Under the pieces are notes generated by a model that was not told the origin of the DNA, made no database searches, and saw only the letters and a list, made by a program, of their open reading frames with translations. A stretch of DNA of 41,975 nucleotides from a virus. Shown here piece by piece: positions 27,039 through 35,502 of the stretch. The stretch is taken from IMG/VR virus record IMGVR_UViG_3300042566_000909, positions 1 to 41,975 of that record; one strand, 5' to 3'. Both the position numbers and the translations under genes were made by a program. Positions within the stretch are counted from its first letter, which is position 1. Each line of letters opens with the position of its first letter.

Positions 27039-27605
27039 TTGCGACAACACATCTTCGCACCTCTTATTGTCCTATTCATCGGATTGTTCGGAATAGAAGT
27101 TCTCGCTTCCGACTCCACGAGCATTACTACTAGCACTAGTCCCGCGACCATCGCACCTATCCCGACCAACCCGCCTCCGCCGAGAACCGTGGTCATCACT
27201 CCGCCCCCGACTACAACAACTGTGGTTCTGACTGAAGAGCAAATCGCTGGTCTTCGTCAACTCCAAGTAGAAAAAGACAGAGAAACTTGGGGTAAATGTG
27301 GGGAATGGCACGACCTTGCTATTCAGGTTGGCTGGCCCGAAGCGCAGTGGAAGTACCTCCAACAAGTCATTTACCGTGAAAGCCGCTGCCAAGTAGATGC
27401 TTGGAACGGTGCCGATGCGGGGCTCCTACAAATCAACCAAATCCATCGGTCGTACATCGGTGAACTTGGCATGGGCGAGCATCCTGACGCAATGTTTGAT
27501 GCAGAAAACAATCTGTGGTTCGGATTGTTGTTGTGGGAAGGAAGCGGAAAGAACTGTTGGAAGCATTGGCGTTTCAGCGGACAAACATTCGGGTGTGAGA
27601 AATGA
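27039..27605 (+). CDS. Secreted/anchored lytic transglycosylase (SLT type)
   Basis: TTG start with GAAAGAG upstream. Residues 1-24 form a signal peptide or anchor (FAPLIVLFIGLFGIEVLA), followed by a Thr/Pro-rich linker (~25-65). Residues ~105-135 carry YRESRCQVDAWNGADAGLLQ and INQIH, the SLT catalytic pattern with Glu114 as the acid. Such domains cleave the MurNAc-GlcNAc bond. The gene overlaps the next lytic gene by four bases (ATGA). Either a virion-associated or a lysis enzyme. Confidence 0.8.
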   Translation: MRQHIFAPLIVLFIGLFGIEVLASDSTSITTSTSPATIAPIPTNPPPPRTVVITPPPTTTTVVLTEEQIAGLRQLQVEKDRETWGKCGEWHDLAIQVGWPEAQWKYLQQVIYRESRCQVDAWNGADAGLLQINQIHRSYIGELGMGEHPDAMFDAENNLWFGLLLWEGSGKNCWKHWRFSGQTFGCEK

Positions 27606-28738
27606 ACCCAATGTTTCTGTTCCGAGGAGTTATTGCAGTTTGGTTTACCACTTGGGGGCTCTTTGCGTTTGCGCCAAGCAAGAAAGAACCCGAAGCCGTC
27701 GTACGTGATTCTGTACGTGCGCCGATAACTGCGCCCGCACCAACAGTCCCGCCGACTACTCAGCCCGCTCCTGTGCAGCCAGATGCGCCATCAACGCCAT
27801 CTGCAACACCAATCCCTCTCGTTTCGTACTGGGAAAAGATTGCCAAATGTGAAACCAACAGCAACTGGCAACACAAAGGTGGTAACGGCGCAGGTCATTA
27901 CTATGAGGGCGGTCTTGGTATTTATGATGGGACTTGGCTCGCATGGGGTGGCGATGAGTTTGCTCAACACGCATATGAAGCAACTAAGGAAGAGCAAATC
28001 ATTGTTGCTAACCGAATCGCTTTGTTTGGTTACGAACAAGTTCGGACACGAGATGCCGAGTGGGCAAAAGTCAAGGGCGTACCAGCCACTTATCTGTACA
28101 AGAAGAGCCCCGTGGGTTTTAATGGGTGGGGATGCAACCGTCGCAACGGGGCTCCCGCGTTGTTTTACTATCCAGACCCAGAACGGTTCTTGACGACGGC
28201 GTTCGCGTTCAGCCAACGCGGAGTTGAGGTTCATGATTTACAGCAACTTCTTGGTGTGAAAGCCGACGGCTGGTACGGAAAAGCAACCCGAAACGCTCAC
28301 TACAAGTATTTGGTTGAGGAAAATCTTCCAACTGATGTTGTCCCATCTATTCCAGCAAGCAGTCGTGCACCGAGAAGCGGTTACAAGTTTGTTGAGTGGA
28401 ACGGAGATGTCGCAGAGATTCCTGTTGATGCGACTAAGCGATGCCCGCAGTACGAAGCAAAGTTTGCTCAGCACGGTCTTCCTGTGGAGATTTTCTCGTT
28501 CATTGCTTGGCGGGAGTCCCGTTGTAATCCGAAGTCGGAGAACTGGACTCTGAATGCGAATGGAACGAGCGACCACGGATTGGTGCAAATAAACTCGTCG
28601 TGGAAAACGGTGACATCGCAAACTTGCGGTAGCAAGATGGGTGACCTAAGTGTGTTGCTTGATGTGAACTGCAACCTCAAGGTAGCCAAGAGGTTGTTAG
28701 AGATTTCTAGTAATCCGTTAGGTAACTGGAACCTTTAG
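27602..28738 (+). CDS. Three-domain peptidoglycan lytic enzyme (Rpf, PG-binding, SLT)
   Basis: 378 residues. Signal/anchor at 1-25, Pro/Thr/Ala linker to ~73. An Rpf-type transglycosylase domain (WEKIAKCETNSNW with Glu84, then GGLGIYDGTWLAWGG) occupies ~75-140. A peptidoglycan-binding-1 motif (VEVHDLQQLLGVKADGWYG) lies at ~208-236. A C-terminal SLT-like domain (FIAWRESRCNPKSENW with Glu305, later DHGLVQINSSW) ends the protein. Rpf domains are specific to Actinomycetota cell walls. Two catalytic domains in one chain, coupled to another transglycosylase, give three predicted active sites in one operon. Confidence 0.85.
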   Translation: MNPMFLFRGVIAVWFTTWGLFAFAPSKKEPEAVVRDSVRAPITAPAPTVPPTTQPAPVQPDAPSTPSATPIPLVSYWEKIAKCETNSNWQHKGGNGAGHYYEGGLGIYDGTWLAWGGDEFAQHAYEATKEEQIIVANRIALFGYEQVRTRDAEWAKVKGVPATYLYKKSPVGFNGWGCNRRNGAPALFYYPDPERFLTTAFAFSQRGVEVHDLQQLLGVKADGWYGKATRNAHYKYLVEENLPTDVVPSIPASSRAPRSGYKFVEWNGDVAEIPVDATKRCPQYEAKFAQHGLPVEIFSFIAWRESRCNPKSENWTLNANGTSDHGLVQINSSWKTVTSQTCGSKMGDLSVLLDVNCNLKVAKRLLEISSNPLGNWNL

Positions 28739-28740
28739 GT

Positions 28741-28947
28741 TTACCAATGTCGCCAAGTGCGACCCCATCTCGGGGAAGTTGTTCTGAGGTATGTTGCCAA
28801 GATTGGCATACGGTTCTCAATAAGTTTCGGGAACAGAACATGGACTGCGAGGTCTATGGTGCGAACATACTTACAGGGGCTTCCAAAGAAGTATCTGCTT
28901 CGTGGTTCTGACTCATGGAGTCTTGCTAGTTCTAGTACTTGATTCAT
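28741..28947 (-). CDS. Hypothetical protein (68 aa), leaderless
   Basis: Supported mainly by a near-perfect promoter ending six bases before ATG 28947. The product is basic (PKLIENRMPILATYLRTTSPRW read in part) with no recognised domain. It converges on the lytic gene, ending three bases from its stop. Confidence 0.5.
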   Translation of the reverse strand: MNQVLELARLHESEPRSRYFFGSPCKYVRTIDLAVHVLFPKLIENRMPILATYLRTTSPRWGRTWRHW

Positions 28948-28953
28948 AATGTG

Positions 28954-28982
28954 AGTATAACAGCGGGGTGTCGTATTGTCAA
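28954..28982 (-). promoter_or_regulatory. Leaderless operator-in-spacer promoter
   Basis: TTGACA-N17-TATACT with ATACGACACCCCG in the spacer; ATG 28947 follows after six bases. Confidence 0.85.
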
Positions 28983-28986
28983 GTAT

Positions 28987-29391
28987 TTAGATTTTACTGG
29001 CTACCCACTTCACGCCATTCCACCACACAACCCGACGAACGCCTGCGTACTCTAACTCGGGTACACACCTGCGACACGGGTGCGAAGGCAATAGCCGACC
29101 CGATGCCCCAAGCCGAGCCACATAGATGGTTCCGCCACGAGCCTTTCTCCCCATCAGCCGAAGGGCATTCATTTCTGCGTGCGTGCTCTGGTGAAGGAAG
29201 GACACAGACTTCTGGTTCCTGAGTCGGTTCAGTCCAGATGCCACACGTCCCGCTTTGACGATGACGGCACCAACGCGAGTGCGGTGACGGGACTTCTCTG
29301 CGGCTTTGATGGCTTTGGCGACATGGCGAAAGTCGGCTCCAGACAGGTCGGATGTGAACTTTTCTGGTTGATTTACATTTCGGGTTGTCAT
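28987..29391 (-). CDS. dCMP/cytidine deaminase-like zinc enzyme
   Basis: 134 residues. THAEMNAL provides the zinc His and catalytic Glu, and HPCRRC the two zinc cysteines, the signature of the CDA/dCMP deaminase superfamily. GAVIVKAGRVASGLN before HAE is the usual strand. Such phage enzymes adjust pyrimidine pools or make dUMP for dTTP. The HxE/PCxxC spacing fits. The true substrate (dCMP, cytidine, base) is not determinable. Confidence 0.85.
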   Translation of the reverse strand: MTTRNVNQPEKFTSDLSGADFRHVAKAIKAAEKSRHRTRVGAVIVKAGRVASGLNRLRNQKSVSFLHQSTHAEMNALRLMGRKARGGTIYVARLGASGRLLPSHPCRRCVPELEYAGVRRVVWWNGVKWVASKI

Positions 29392-29440
29392 CCCCGTATC
29401 TTTCTGCTAAAGTTATCTAAACAGGTTCTCATCAGAGCAC

Positions 29441-29469
29441 TTGACAAACCAATACGGTTCCACTAAACT
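29441..29469 (+). promoter_or_regulatory. Promoter of the DUF932 gene
   Basis: TTGACA-N17-TAAACT without the ACACCCC operator, then CTACTAGAAGAAAGAAAGG. Confidence 0.75.
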
Positions 29470-29503
29470 TCAGGGAATCTACTAGAAGAAAGAAAGGACA
29501 GCA

Positions 29504-30529
29504 ATGTCTCACGACTTAGAAATCAAAGCAAATGGGGAGGCGAAGTTTGCGTACGCAGACCGAGAAGCCCCTTGGCACAGACTCGGCAAGCCCATGAAGG
29601 GTCTCCAAACAATGGATGCCATGTTGGAGGCAGCGGAAGCGGACTACCAAGTGATTCTCACAAAGGTCGCAGCGGTAAACGAAGATGGCGAGTTCATCTT
29701 GGATGTGAACGGTAAGCCCGTCATCATTGACGACAGTCGGGCAACAGTCCGTGCGAATACCGATGGCACCTACGATTCGTTGGCAACCGTAGGCAACCGT
29801 TACGAAGTGCGTCAGAACCGTGAGGTTCTAGAGCGTGCGTTGGCAGTTGTCGGAGCGAGCAAGGGCGACGCAGTGATTGACACTTGCGGAGTTCTCCGTG
29901 GCGGTGCGAGATTCTTCTCCACTATTGACCTCGGCTCTCTCGTCATTGACCCAATGGGCGTGAATGACCGTATCGCACGGTTCCTTGTCGTATCCACGGG
30001 TCACGACGGCGTGTGGCCAATCCGTTATGCGAATACCGACATTCGTGCGGTGTGTCAGAACACTGTGATTATGGGTCTCCGTTCAGCGGAGCGCACATTC
30101 ACGGCACGACACACTCGTAATGTGGATACCGCACTTGACGACGCTCAGACCGTTCTCCGAATGAACACCGAATGGGCGAGAGAGTTCAAGGCAACCGCAG
30201 AGCGAATGCTCACAATCCCAGTCCCCCAAGCATCATTTGCGATTGACAAGGTTCTCAATACCGTATTCCCTAAGAAGTCGGATGAGACAGACCGTCAGCG
30301 CAAGAACCGTGACGAGAATCTTTCACTCGTGCGTTCGCTCTATGCGAATGAGCGCAATGCGGGAGGATTCGGTTACAACGGTTGGTCTATCTACAACACT
30401 GTTGTGGAATACCTTGACCACTGGCGTGACGACGACAAGATTGCGATGGCAACAGCATCCATGGATGACAACTCGTGGGTCACACGCAAGAAGTTGGAAA
30501 CACAGAACGCAGTGCTCGCACTCGTCTAA
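29504..30529 (+). CDS. DUF932 phage/plasmid-like protein
   Basis: 341 residues. PWHRLGKPM near the N terminus, later RYEVRQNREVLE, GGARFFSTIDLG and DTALDDAQTVLR, then YNGWSIYNTVVEYLDH at the end. These are the landmarks of DUF932 (TIGR03299 type). The family is widespread in phages and plasmids and its function is unknown; proximity to recombination or replication genes is common. Strong leader and terminator suggest high expression. Confidence 0.9.
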   Translation: MSHDLEIKANGEAKFAYADREAPWHRLGKPMKGLQTMDAMLEAAEADYQVILTKVAAVNEDGEFILDVNGKPVIIDDSRATVRANTDGTYDSLATVGNRYEVRQNREVLERALAVVGASKGDAVIDTCGVLRGGARFFSTIDLGSLVIDPMGVNDRIARFLVVSTGHDGVWPIRYANTDIRAVCQNTVIMGLRSAERTFTARHTRNVDTALDDAQTVLRMNTEWAREFKATAERMLTIPVPQASFAIDKVLNTVFPKKSDETDRQRKNRDENLSLVRSLYANERNAGGFGYNGWSIYNTVVEYLDHWRDDDKIAMATASMDDNSWVTRKKLETQNAVLALV

Positions 30530-30565
30530 CCAGCACCAATCGCCCAGCCCCCCAAAAGGCGAAGC

Positions 30566-30600
30566 AAGAGCGTCATTCCCTAGCGGAGTGGCGCTCTTTG
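30566..30600 (+). terminator. Intrinsic terminator
   Basis: AAGAGCG/CGCTCTT with an inner CATTCC/GGAGTG stem, then TTTGCT. Confidence 0.75.
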
Positions 30601-30630
30601 CTATGTCGGCGACTGTAACATTACTCAATC

Positions 30631-31095
30631 ATGTCGGATGAAAAACCTTACGACCAAGACGACGAACACAAAGAACTCATACCAATCGTCTTGCCATACC
30701 CGCCGACCGAAAACAACATTTATGAACTAGTGCGTTACATGACCGATGCCGACAGGAGAGACGAAGTGATAAACCAGACGGTGCGGGACTACCTTGATGA
30801 ACTGTTTGATGAGTTCGGGGAAGACTGCGTCGTGCCAATCTTGTCGTACGTTCAGTTGGAAATGGGGTGGGACTTGGAAATCCTGATGGACAAACGGGAT
30901 ACCGAGGATGCGCTGATGAAAAACCACAGCATCTTTGATGATGAAATCTGGCGAAAAGTTCTAAATACCCGTGCGGTGAACGAGTTTCATCACGCCGTCT
31001 ATCGGCTTAGTCAAACCTATCTGAATGATGCGATTGCGGAGGTGTTGATGAAGGAAGAACTTCGCACCCCTCCAGAGGGTGACCTTCCAAACTGA
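30631..31095 (+). CDS. Hypothetical protein (154 aa)
   Basis: No Shine-Dalgarno; TAACAT lies nine bases upstream as a possible -10 of a leaderless mRNA. Acidic N terminus, then VLPYPPTENNIYELVRYM and a helical body (VRDYLDELFDEFGEDCVV, YRLSQTYLNDAIAEVLM). No family recognised. Confidence 0.6.
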   Translation: MSDEKPYDQDDEHKELIPIVLPYPPTENNIYELVRYMTDADRRDEVINQTVRDYLDELFDEFGEDCVVPILSYVQLEMGWDLEILMDKRDTEDALMKNHSIFDDEIWRKVLNTRAVNEFHHAVYRLSQTYLNDAIAEVLMKEELRTPPEGDLPN

Positions 31096-31174
31096 TGTGC
31101 TCAACGACATCTGGGTCGTAGAGAGTCCCGCACGCATCACACTTTACGAGATGCTCACGACGCCGATTCGCCAT
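31007..31174 (-). CDS. Possible zinc-ribbon protein antisense to its neighbour (55 aa)
   Basis: ATG 31174 lies inside the end of gene 31155-31397, and the frame runs antisense through the last 29 codons of gene 30631-31095. CDACGTLYDPDVVEHISLEG looks like a genuine zinc-knuckle followed by a helix. No separate promoter or Shine-Dalgarno is visible, so this is tentative. Confidence 0.3.
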   Translation of the reverse strand: MANRRREHLVKCDACGTLYDPDVVEHISLEGHPLEGCEVLPSSTPPQSHHSDRFD

Positions 31175-31397
31175 CTTCACCCTCGTACAGACGCAGCGTC
31201 ACTTTGATTGAGCCGTCGGCTTCTACGGAGTTGACCTCCAAGCCGAGGGTTTCCAACAGAATGTCGGTTAGTTCTGACATTTCTTCTGCTAGTTCCTCAA
31301 CATCATCATCGCTCATCTCGTCATCTGCTCCGATGCTGACAAGCACATCAACGATTGTCTCGTAAATCTTTATTTTGGCTTCAGGTCCTGTAGTCAC
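31155..31397 (-). CDS. Acidic helical protein (80 aa), GTG start
   Basis: Starts GTG 31397, divergent from ssb. Very acidic (DDEMSDDDVEELAEEMSEL), then a strand pair (VEADGSIKVTLRLYEG). The start region lacks a Shine-Dalgarno; GATAGA ten bases upstream could be a -10. No family recognised. Confidence 0.55.
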   Translation of the reverse strand: MTTGPEAKIKIYETIVDVLVSIGADDEMSDDDVEELAEEMSELTDILLETLGLEVNSVEADGSIKVTLRLYEGEDGESAS

Positions 31398-31481
31398 TTG
31401 TTTTTTCTATCACACAATGCTAGGCTGGCGTCGCACCTTCGGGACTTCCGAGGGTCAACTCACACAAGGAGAATCCGTACT

Positions 31482-31946
31482 ATGGCGACAGCCCCAGTAA
31501 CATTGGTCGGGCGTTTGACCCAAGACCCCGAACTCAAGTTCCTCGGTAATGGAACACCCAAACTGAGTTTTTCACTCGCAGTCAACCATTTTTGGAAAGA
31601 CGCAAGTGGCGAAACACAGGAAAAGACCCACTTCTTCAATGTCATCGCATGGCGAAACATGGCGGAAGACGCAGCGGCAATCTTGGAAAAAGGACTTCAG
31701 GTCATTGTCCAAGGTCGTCTTGAGCAGGAATCATGGGATGACAAGGACACAGGCAAGAAGCAGTCCCGTGTCGTGATTCTCGCAGACGAGATTGGCGCAA
31801 CTGTGCGTGGCATCTCGGCGGTTTCCCGCAAGGCGAGCGGCGAAGGCGGCGCATCTTCAGGCGGGGCTCGTGCGGGCTCAGCAGTTGCGAAGGCGCAAGC
31901 AAAGGTCGCACCAAAGGTCGTTGAGGAAGAAGACGAACCATTCTGA
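31482..31946 (+). CDS. ssb: Single-stranded DNA-binding protein
   Basis: 154 residues; AAGGAG precedes ATG 31482. OB fold landmarks: TLVGRLTQDPELKF, LSFSLAVN, HFFNVIAWRNMAE and VQGRLEQESWDDKDTGKK. A Gly/Ala-rich linker leads to the acidic tip EEEDEPF, the bacterial SSB tail that recruits partners. Functions in phage replication or recombination, probably with the HARP/SNF2 helicase and the replication operon. Tip ends PF as usual. Confidence 0.95.
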   Translation: MATAPVTLVGRLTQDPELKFLGNGTPKLSFSLAVNHFWKDASGETQEKTHFFNVIAWRNMAEDAAAILEKGLQVIVQGRLEQESWDDKDTGKKQSRVVILADEIGATVRGISAVSRKASGEGGASSGGARAGSAVAKAQAKVAPKVVEEEDEPF

Positions 31947-31993
31947 TAACCGTCAAACCGCATCTGTGAGTGCGGTACGGTAACAATAAGAAA

Positions 31994-32026
31994 ACCCCAC
32001 CCGTCTGATGGCGAGTGGGGTTTCTT
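31994..32026. terminator. Bidirectional terminator
   Basis: ACCCCAC/GTGGGGT stem with T-rich flanks on both strands, between convergent ssb and phosphoesterase genes. Confidence 0.8.
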
Positions 32027-32047
32027 GCTGTTTAGGGTTGGCGTTGA

Positions 32048-32749
32048 TTAGCGTGCTGGGAAGTCTCGGATTAGTACCGACTCCTTGTCCATCGTGTCCC
32101 TGCCAAGAACATGGATTTCTGTGTTGTTGTAGTTCCAAGTCTCACGAACATGATGGTGACCGCAGACATGAAGGTCAGGGTTGACCTTTTGCTGTAGTTC
32201 CAACACGAGTTCACGCTGAGCAACCGATACGGGAATGTCATCTTTGTATGTGAGTTGCTTTCCGTATGGTGCTTCGTGGGTGATGAGGACATCTACTTTG
32301 TCGTTGCTCACTTCGTCTAAGTGATACGGGTTGATGAGTTCTTGCTTCCAGAATGAATGACCCAACTCTCGCTGTTTCCAGTCCACGCTGTACGCACCGC
32401 CGTAGCCCATGAATGTGTACCCGTTGATGTCAAAACGACACCCTCGTGGTATCCACTTGACCCACTTGTCAGGGGTAGGGATAGGGGTATGGTCGCCGTG
32501 TTCCTCTCGGAGTTTGTCCAAAAGGTCGTGGTTCTCATGGTTGCCGTCTATCCACAAGATAGGAATGTTGTTGTGTTCTGCGAGCAGACTCGCCCGTGCG
32601 ATGAACTTACGCCCAAACGCTAGGTGAACCCAGTAGCCGAAGTCGCCACACGCAATGATGGTGTCAACATCGTTCTTCTTTGCATGGCGGAATAGCCAGT
32701 TCAGATGGCTCATGTTTCCATGAATGTCACCTGCGAACATGATTCTCAT
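32048..32749 (-). CDS. Calcineurin-like metallophosphoesterase
   Basis: 233 residues with all canonical blocks: MFAGDIHGN, ACGDFGYW, WIDGNHEN, GYGGAYSVDW, VLITHEAPYG and HVCGHHHVR. A dimetal site is therefore intact. Length and motif spacing are those of stand-alone phosphodiesterase/phosphatase members; the substrate is unknown. AGGAGGTGACAATAA precedes the start, an unusually strong Shine-Dalgarno. Driven by the promoter at 32792. It is distinct from the one at the left edge. Confidence 0.9.
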   Translation of the reverse strand: MRIMFAGDIHGNMSHLNWLFRHAKKNDVDTIIACGDFGYWVHLAFGRKFIARASLLAEHNNIPILWIDGNHENHDLLDKLREEHGDHTPIPTPDKWVKWIPRGCRFDINGYTFMGYGGAYSVDWKQRELGHSFWKQELINPYHLDEVSNDKVDVLITHEAPYGKQLTYKDDIPVSVAQRELVLELQQKVNPDLHVCGHHHVRETWNYNNTEIHVLGRDTMDKESVLIRDFPAR

Positions 32750-32791
32750 TTATTGTCACCTCCTCGGTGCTCTAGTAGTTCTATAACCATA

Positions 32792-32820
32792 AGTATAGCA
32801 AGGGGGTGTAACATTTGCAA
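32792..32820 (-). promoter_or_regulatory. Operator-in-spacer promoter
   Basis: TTGCAA-N17-TATACT with ATGTTACACCCCC in the spacer. Confidence 0.8.
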
Positions 32821-32833
32821 CTCCTAGATTTCA

Positions 32834-32845
32834 GAACATTTGTTC
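32834..32845. promoter_or_regulatory. LexA-like box at the promoter of 32861
   Basis: GAAC-ATTT-GTTC, flanked A...G. The -10 TATAAC starts at 32847, so a bound repressor would occlude RNA polymerase. Confidence 0.6.
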
Positions 32846-32860
32846 GTATAACATCATCAT

Positions 32861-33265
32861 GTGACACGGATTTCAGACCAACTACCTGACGACATTATTT
32901 ACCTGATTCGGAACATCAGTGAGGGAAACATCACAGATGCCGAAATGGAAGGTATTCTCCCAGATTTCTATGTGCGGGTAGCCGTCGTAGATGAGGGCAA
33001 AAACCTCCCCGTAAGCCCAGAAACGCACGACAAGGCTGCGGCTTGGATTGAGAAGCAGCGGGGCTTCCAGAAGCGTGCATCGGAGGCTTGGGCTGTCCTG
33101 CAGCGGGCGGAACCCATAGATGCGGTCGCCGTCGGCAAGGGAGGGAATCTTCCCGAATGGTTTGGCTACACATGGACATCAAACTTGATGTTTGATTGGG
33201 CAACAAACCTGCATCTTGCTGTTTTTGATGCGGAAAAATACATTTCCGAACGAGGATTGCGTTAA
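32861..33265 (+). CDS. Hypothetical protein (134 aa), possibly SOS-controlled
   Basis: GTG start eight bases after TATAAC, with a LexA-like box immediately upstream and no Shine-Dalgarno: leaderless translation is likely. The protein has an acidic helical N terminus (DDIIYLIRNISEGNITDAE), a middle helix with HDKAAAWIEKQRGFQKR, and a Trp-rich end (WFGYTWTSNLMFDWATN). No family recognised. It converges on the methyltransferase gene, one base apart. Confidence 0.6.
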   Translation: MTRISDQLPDDIIYLIRNISEGNITDAEMEGILPDFYVRVAVVDEGKNLPVSPETHDKAAAWIEKQRGFQKRASEAWAVLQRAEPIDAVAVGKGGNLPEWFGYTWTSNLMFDWATNLHLAVFDAEKYISERGLR

Positions 33266-33266
33266 G

Positions 33267-34424
33267 TCAGAACAGTTGAGGCTGATGGTCGGGTATTTCT
33301 GCGATTCGCTTCTCCGCCAACTTCGCATACTCGGGATTTAACTCAAACCCGATGCCATCCCTGCCCAACCGCTTTGCGACCGCCAGCGTTGTCCCAGAGC
33401 CCGCAAACGGGTCAAGTACGACACACGGGGCTACTGGGGCATCGCATGAGCACGTTGCCTCCCAGCCGACGGTGAACGTTGGGACTGTGTGTTTGAGGGT
33501 TGAGCCATCTTCCAGACCAGTTCGTCGCATCCCTTGTTCGTTGATGTCGTACTGCCCAGCCCCCTGTGCTGACCATGCCTGAAGGATTGGTTCGCCCTTC
33601 TCTGTCAGTCGGACATACGGATTCCCGCACTTGGAACAGCAACCTTTCTCAGATGTGCCTGCAAGAATGCACGGCTCAACGAGGTCGTGAGGGAAAGTTG
33701 CGAAATGCGCCCCTTTGTACGGCTTCGTGTTGATTGTCCAGACGGACCTGCGGTTCTTCATCGCTCCAACGGTGTAGTTCGCTGAAGACGAGTTCGCCTC
33801 TGTCCCTCGCCGCGAGTCCCGTCGTGCGCCACGGTTGTCGCCCGCCCAGATGGCTGGCTCCTTGATGGCTTCCGCATCGTAGAAGTACCTGGGTTTCTTT
33901 GCGAGGAGGAAGATGTATTCGTGTGATGTGGTGCAACGGTCAGTCACGCTTGACGGCATCGCATTCGGTTTGTTCCAAATGATGTCTTGTCGCAAATACC
34001 AGCCAGCATCTTGGAGCGCAAATGCTACTCGCCATGGGATGCCCATGAGGTCTTTTGGTTTTAAACCGTCGGGTGTGGACTTATGGAGTGTCCCAATGAT
34101 TGTTCCAAGTGAAGTTGCCTGTTTGGAGTTCGGGTCAACGTTCGCTGAGCCGTCTGCGTTCCGCCCTTTGCCTGAGCCCGCATAACTGTCTCCGAGATTC
34201 AGCCAGAGAGTCCCGTCGTCACGAAGTACACGATGTATCTCTTTGAATACCTCAAGCATCGCAGCGACGAACTCTTGAGGTGATGGCTCCTGTCCGATTT
34301 GTCCTTCGTGTCCGTAATCACGCAACCCGAAGTACGGGGGTGATGTGACGACGCAGTGTACGGATTTGTCAGGTAGATGCGAAAGTCCTGTTCGGCAATC
34401 GCTAACAATCAGTTGTGTGGTCAA
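33267..34424 (-). CDS. DNA methyltransferase (N4-C or N6-A, beta class)
   Basis: 385 residues. Motif [14 protein letters not shown] lies near residue 28 and motif I (DPFAGSGTT) near the C terminus, the order of beta-class amino-methyltransferases. A zinc-finger-like insertion (CCSKCGNPY and later CSCD) sits between. DIIWNKPN and YIFLLAKK are typical of the N4-C/N6-A family (D12/N6_N4_Mtase). No cognate nuclease is adjacent, so it is an orphan methylase that may mark phage DNA against host restriction. Confidence 0.9.
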   Translation of the reverse strand: MTTQLIVSDCRTGLSHLPDKSVHCVVTSPPYFGLRDYGHEGQIGQEPSPQEFVAAMLEVFKEIHRVLRDDGTLWLNLGDSYAGSGKGRNADGSANVDPNSKQATSLGTIIGTLHKSTPDGLKPKDLMGIPWRVAFALQDAGWYLRQDIIWNKPNAMPSSVTDRCTTSHEYIFLLAKKPRYFYDAEAIKEPAIWAGDNRGARRDSRRGTEANSSSANYTVGAMKNRRSVWTINTKPYKGAHFATFPHDLVEPCILAGTSEKGCCSKCGNPYVRLTEKGEPILQAWSAQGAGQYDINEQGMRRTGLEDGSTLKHTVPTFTVGWEATCSCDAPVAPCVVLDPFAGSGTTLAVAKRLGRDGIGFELNPEYAKLAEKRIAEIPDHQPQLF

Positions 34425-34430
34425 GTTTCT

Positions 34431-34769
34431 CTATTTTCTAGTGAACCACTTCAGTACTCGTGCCCGAAGCGAAGGATTAACAATGTCGTTTGCCTTCACC
34501 ACATTAGCGGTTTTTTCAATGATTTCCTTGATTCCTTCAGGCACGCTTGCGGTGACTTCAACTTTGATGTCGGCTTTCGCAGTGGATGTCTTCGGCGACT
34601 GTGTTTTCACGACTGTCTTCGCTGCGGGACGCTTACGCGGCTCAGCACTCTTCTGCGGCACAACTTTCTTCGCGGATGCCTTCTTCGCACCCGCTTTCTT
34701 CGCAGCGGTTTTCTTCGCAACTGCTTTCTTCGCGGCTGGTTTCTTTTTGGGTTGCTTGCTTTCGTTCAT
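34431..34769 (-). CDS. Histone H1-like basic DNA-binding protein
   Basis: Contains repeated AAKK/AKK(A/T) motifs (KKPAAKKAVAKKTAAKKAG, KKASAKKV), as in H1 tails of bacterial histone-like proteins. Residues 75-112 are a separate segment (VPEGIKEIIEKTANVV). ATG 34769 is favoured; GTG 34820 would add a hydrophobic N terminus unlike the rest. Likely a nucleoid or genome-compaction protein. It lies just upstream of the methylase gene on the same strand. Confidence 0.75.
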   Translation of the reverse strand: MNESKQPKKKPAAKKAVAKKTAAKKAGAKKASAKKVVPQKSAEPRKRPAAKTVVKTQSPKTSTAKADIKVEVTASVPEGIKEIIEKTANVVKANDIVNPSLRARVLKWFTRK

Positions 34770-34844
34770 AACACGCAACAGTAGTACGAACTTCGTTTTC
34801 GTAAGAGCACTTTCGGTCACATTTTATGAGATAGGGTTACATTC

Positions 34845-35462
34845 ATGGATGCGTATCCAACAACTCTTGACAAAGTCGCCCTGGTAGTAGAAGCAGCGAA
34901 AGTCGCAAAATCAGATGCGGTAAAACTGAACGGAATCGGGGAGGACATCAACCTTAACTTGTTCGGGTGGCGGGACTCCTCGCTGGTCGTCATCGCTCAG
35001 ATGCTTGACAGCAGTCAGATTCCAAAAGACGAACGGTTCGCCAAAGTCGTGAATGCGCTTTGTATTATCAGACAAGGTTGGCAAGTTGATGGATTTACGA
35101 TGGTTGCGGAAGCGTTTTGCTCACTTTTGCCGTCGGACACGAGGGGCAAAGACCTTGCGGCGCAGTTCGCCGAGAAGGATTCGCCTGTGATGGAGTGCCT
35201 CTCGTTCACGCACGTATCGCACAAAGATGCGCTCTTCGTAACAGTCCCGTACACGTGCGTTCCGCCTCGCACGGTCATATACAAGACCCCGCTGAAGTAC
35301 TCTGGTTACGAGGGTGTGCTCCGTGATAGAAAGTATCCCGCTGCGATGGGGAAGGCTCTTGACCTCCCGATTAGCGAGTCGGTGGTTGAGGATGGCGATG
35401 TGTTTCATGCCGTTCTCGCTGAGGGGTTGGCTGACGAAGGGTTTGATGTTCATTATCTTTAG
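34845..35462 (+). CDS. Hypothetical protein (205 aa)
   Basis: ATG lies seven bases after TAGGGT, with no Shine-Dalgarno. Structure prediction by eye: helices (KVALVVEAAKVAKSDAV) and a strand-rich middle (KDALFVTVPYTCVPP, VIYKT). The C terminus has EGVLRDRKYPAAMG. No family recognised. Divergent from the H1-like gene. Confidence 0.6.
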   Translation: MDAYPTTLDKVALVVEAAKVAKSDAVKLNGIGEDINLNLFGWRDSSLVVIAQMLDSSQIPKDERFAKVVNALCIIRQGWQVDGFTMVAEAFCSLLPSDTRGKDLAAQFAEKDSPVMECLSFTHVSHKDALFVTVPYTCVPPRTVIYKTPLKYSGYEGVLRDRKYPAAMGKALDLPISESVVEDGDVFHAVLAEGLADEGFDVHYL

Positions 35463-35466
35463 TTTC

Positions 35467-35496
35467 TTGACATAACACATCTGTTATGTGTATAAT
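35467..35496 (+). promoter_or_regulatory. Strong promoter with palindromic operator
   Basis: TTGACA-N18-TATAAT; the spacer is TAACACATCTGTTATGTG, containing CATAACA/TGTTATG arms. The 16-mer TAACACATCTGTTATG recurs on the minus strand at 37896-37911. Confidence 0.85.
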
Positions 35497-35502
35497 GTAA
35501 AA

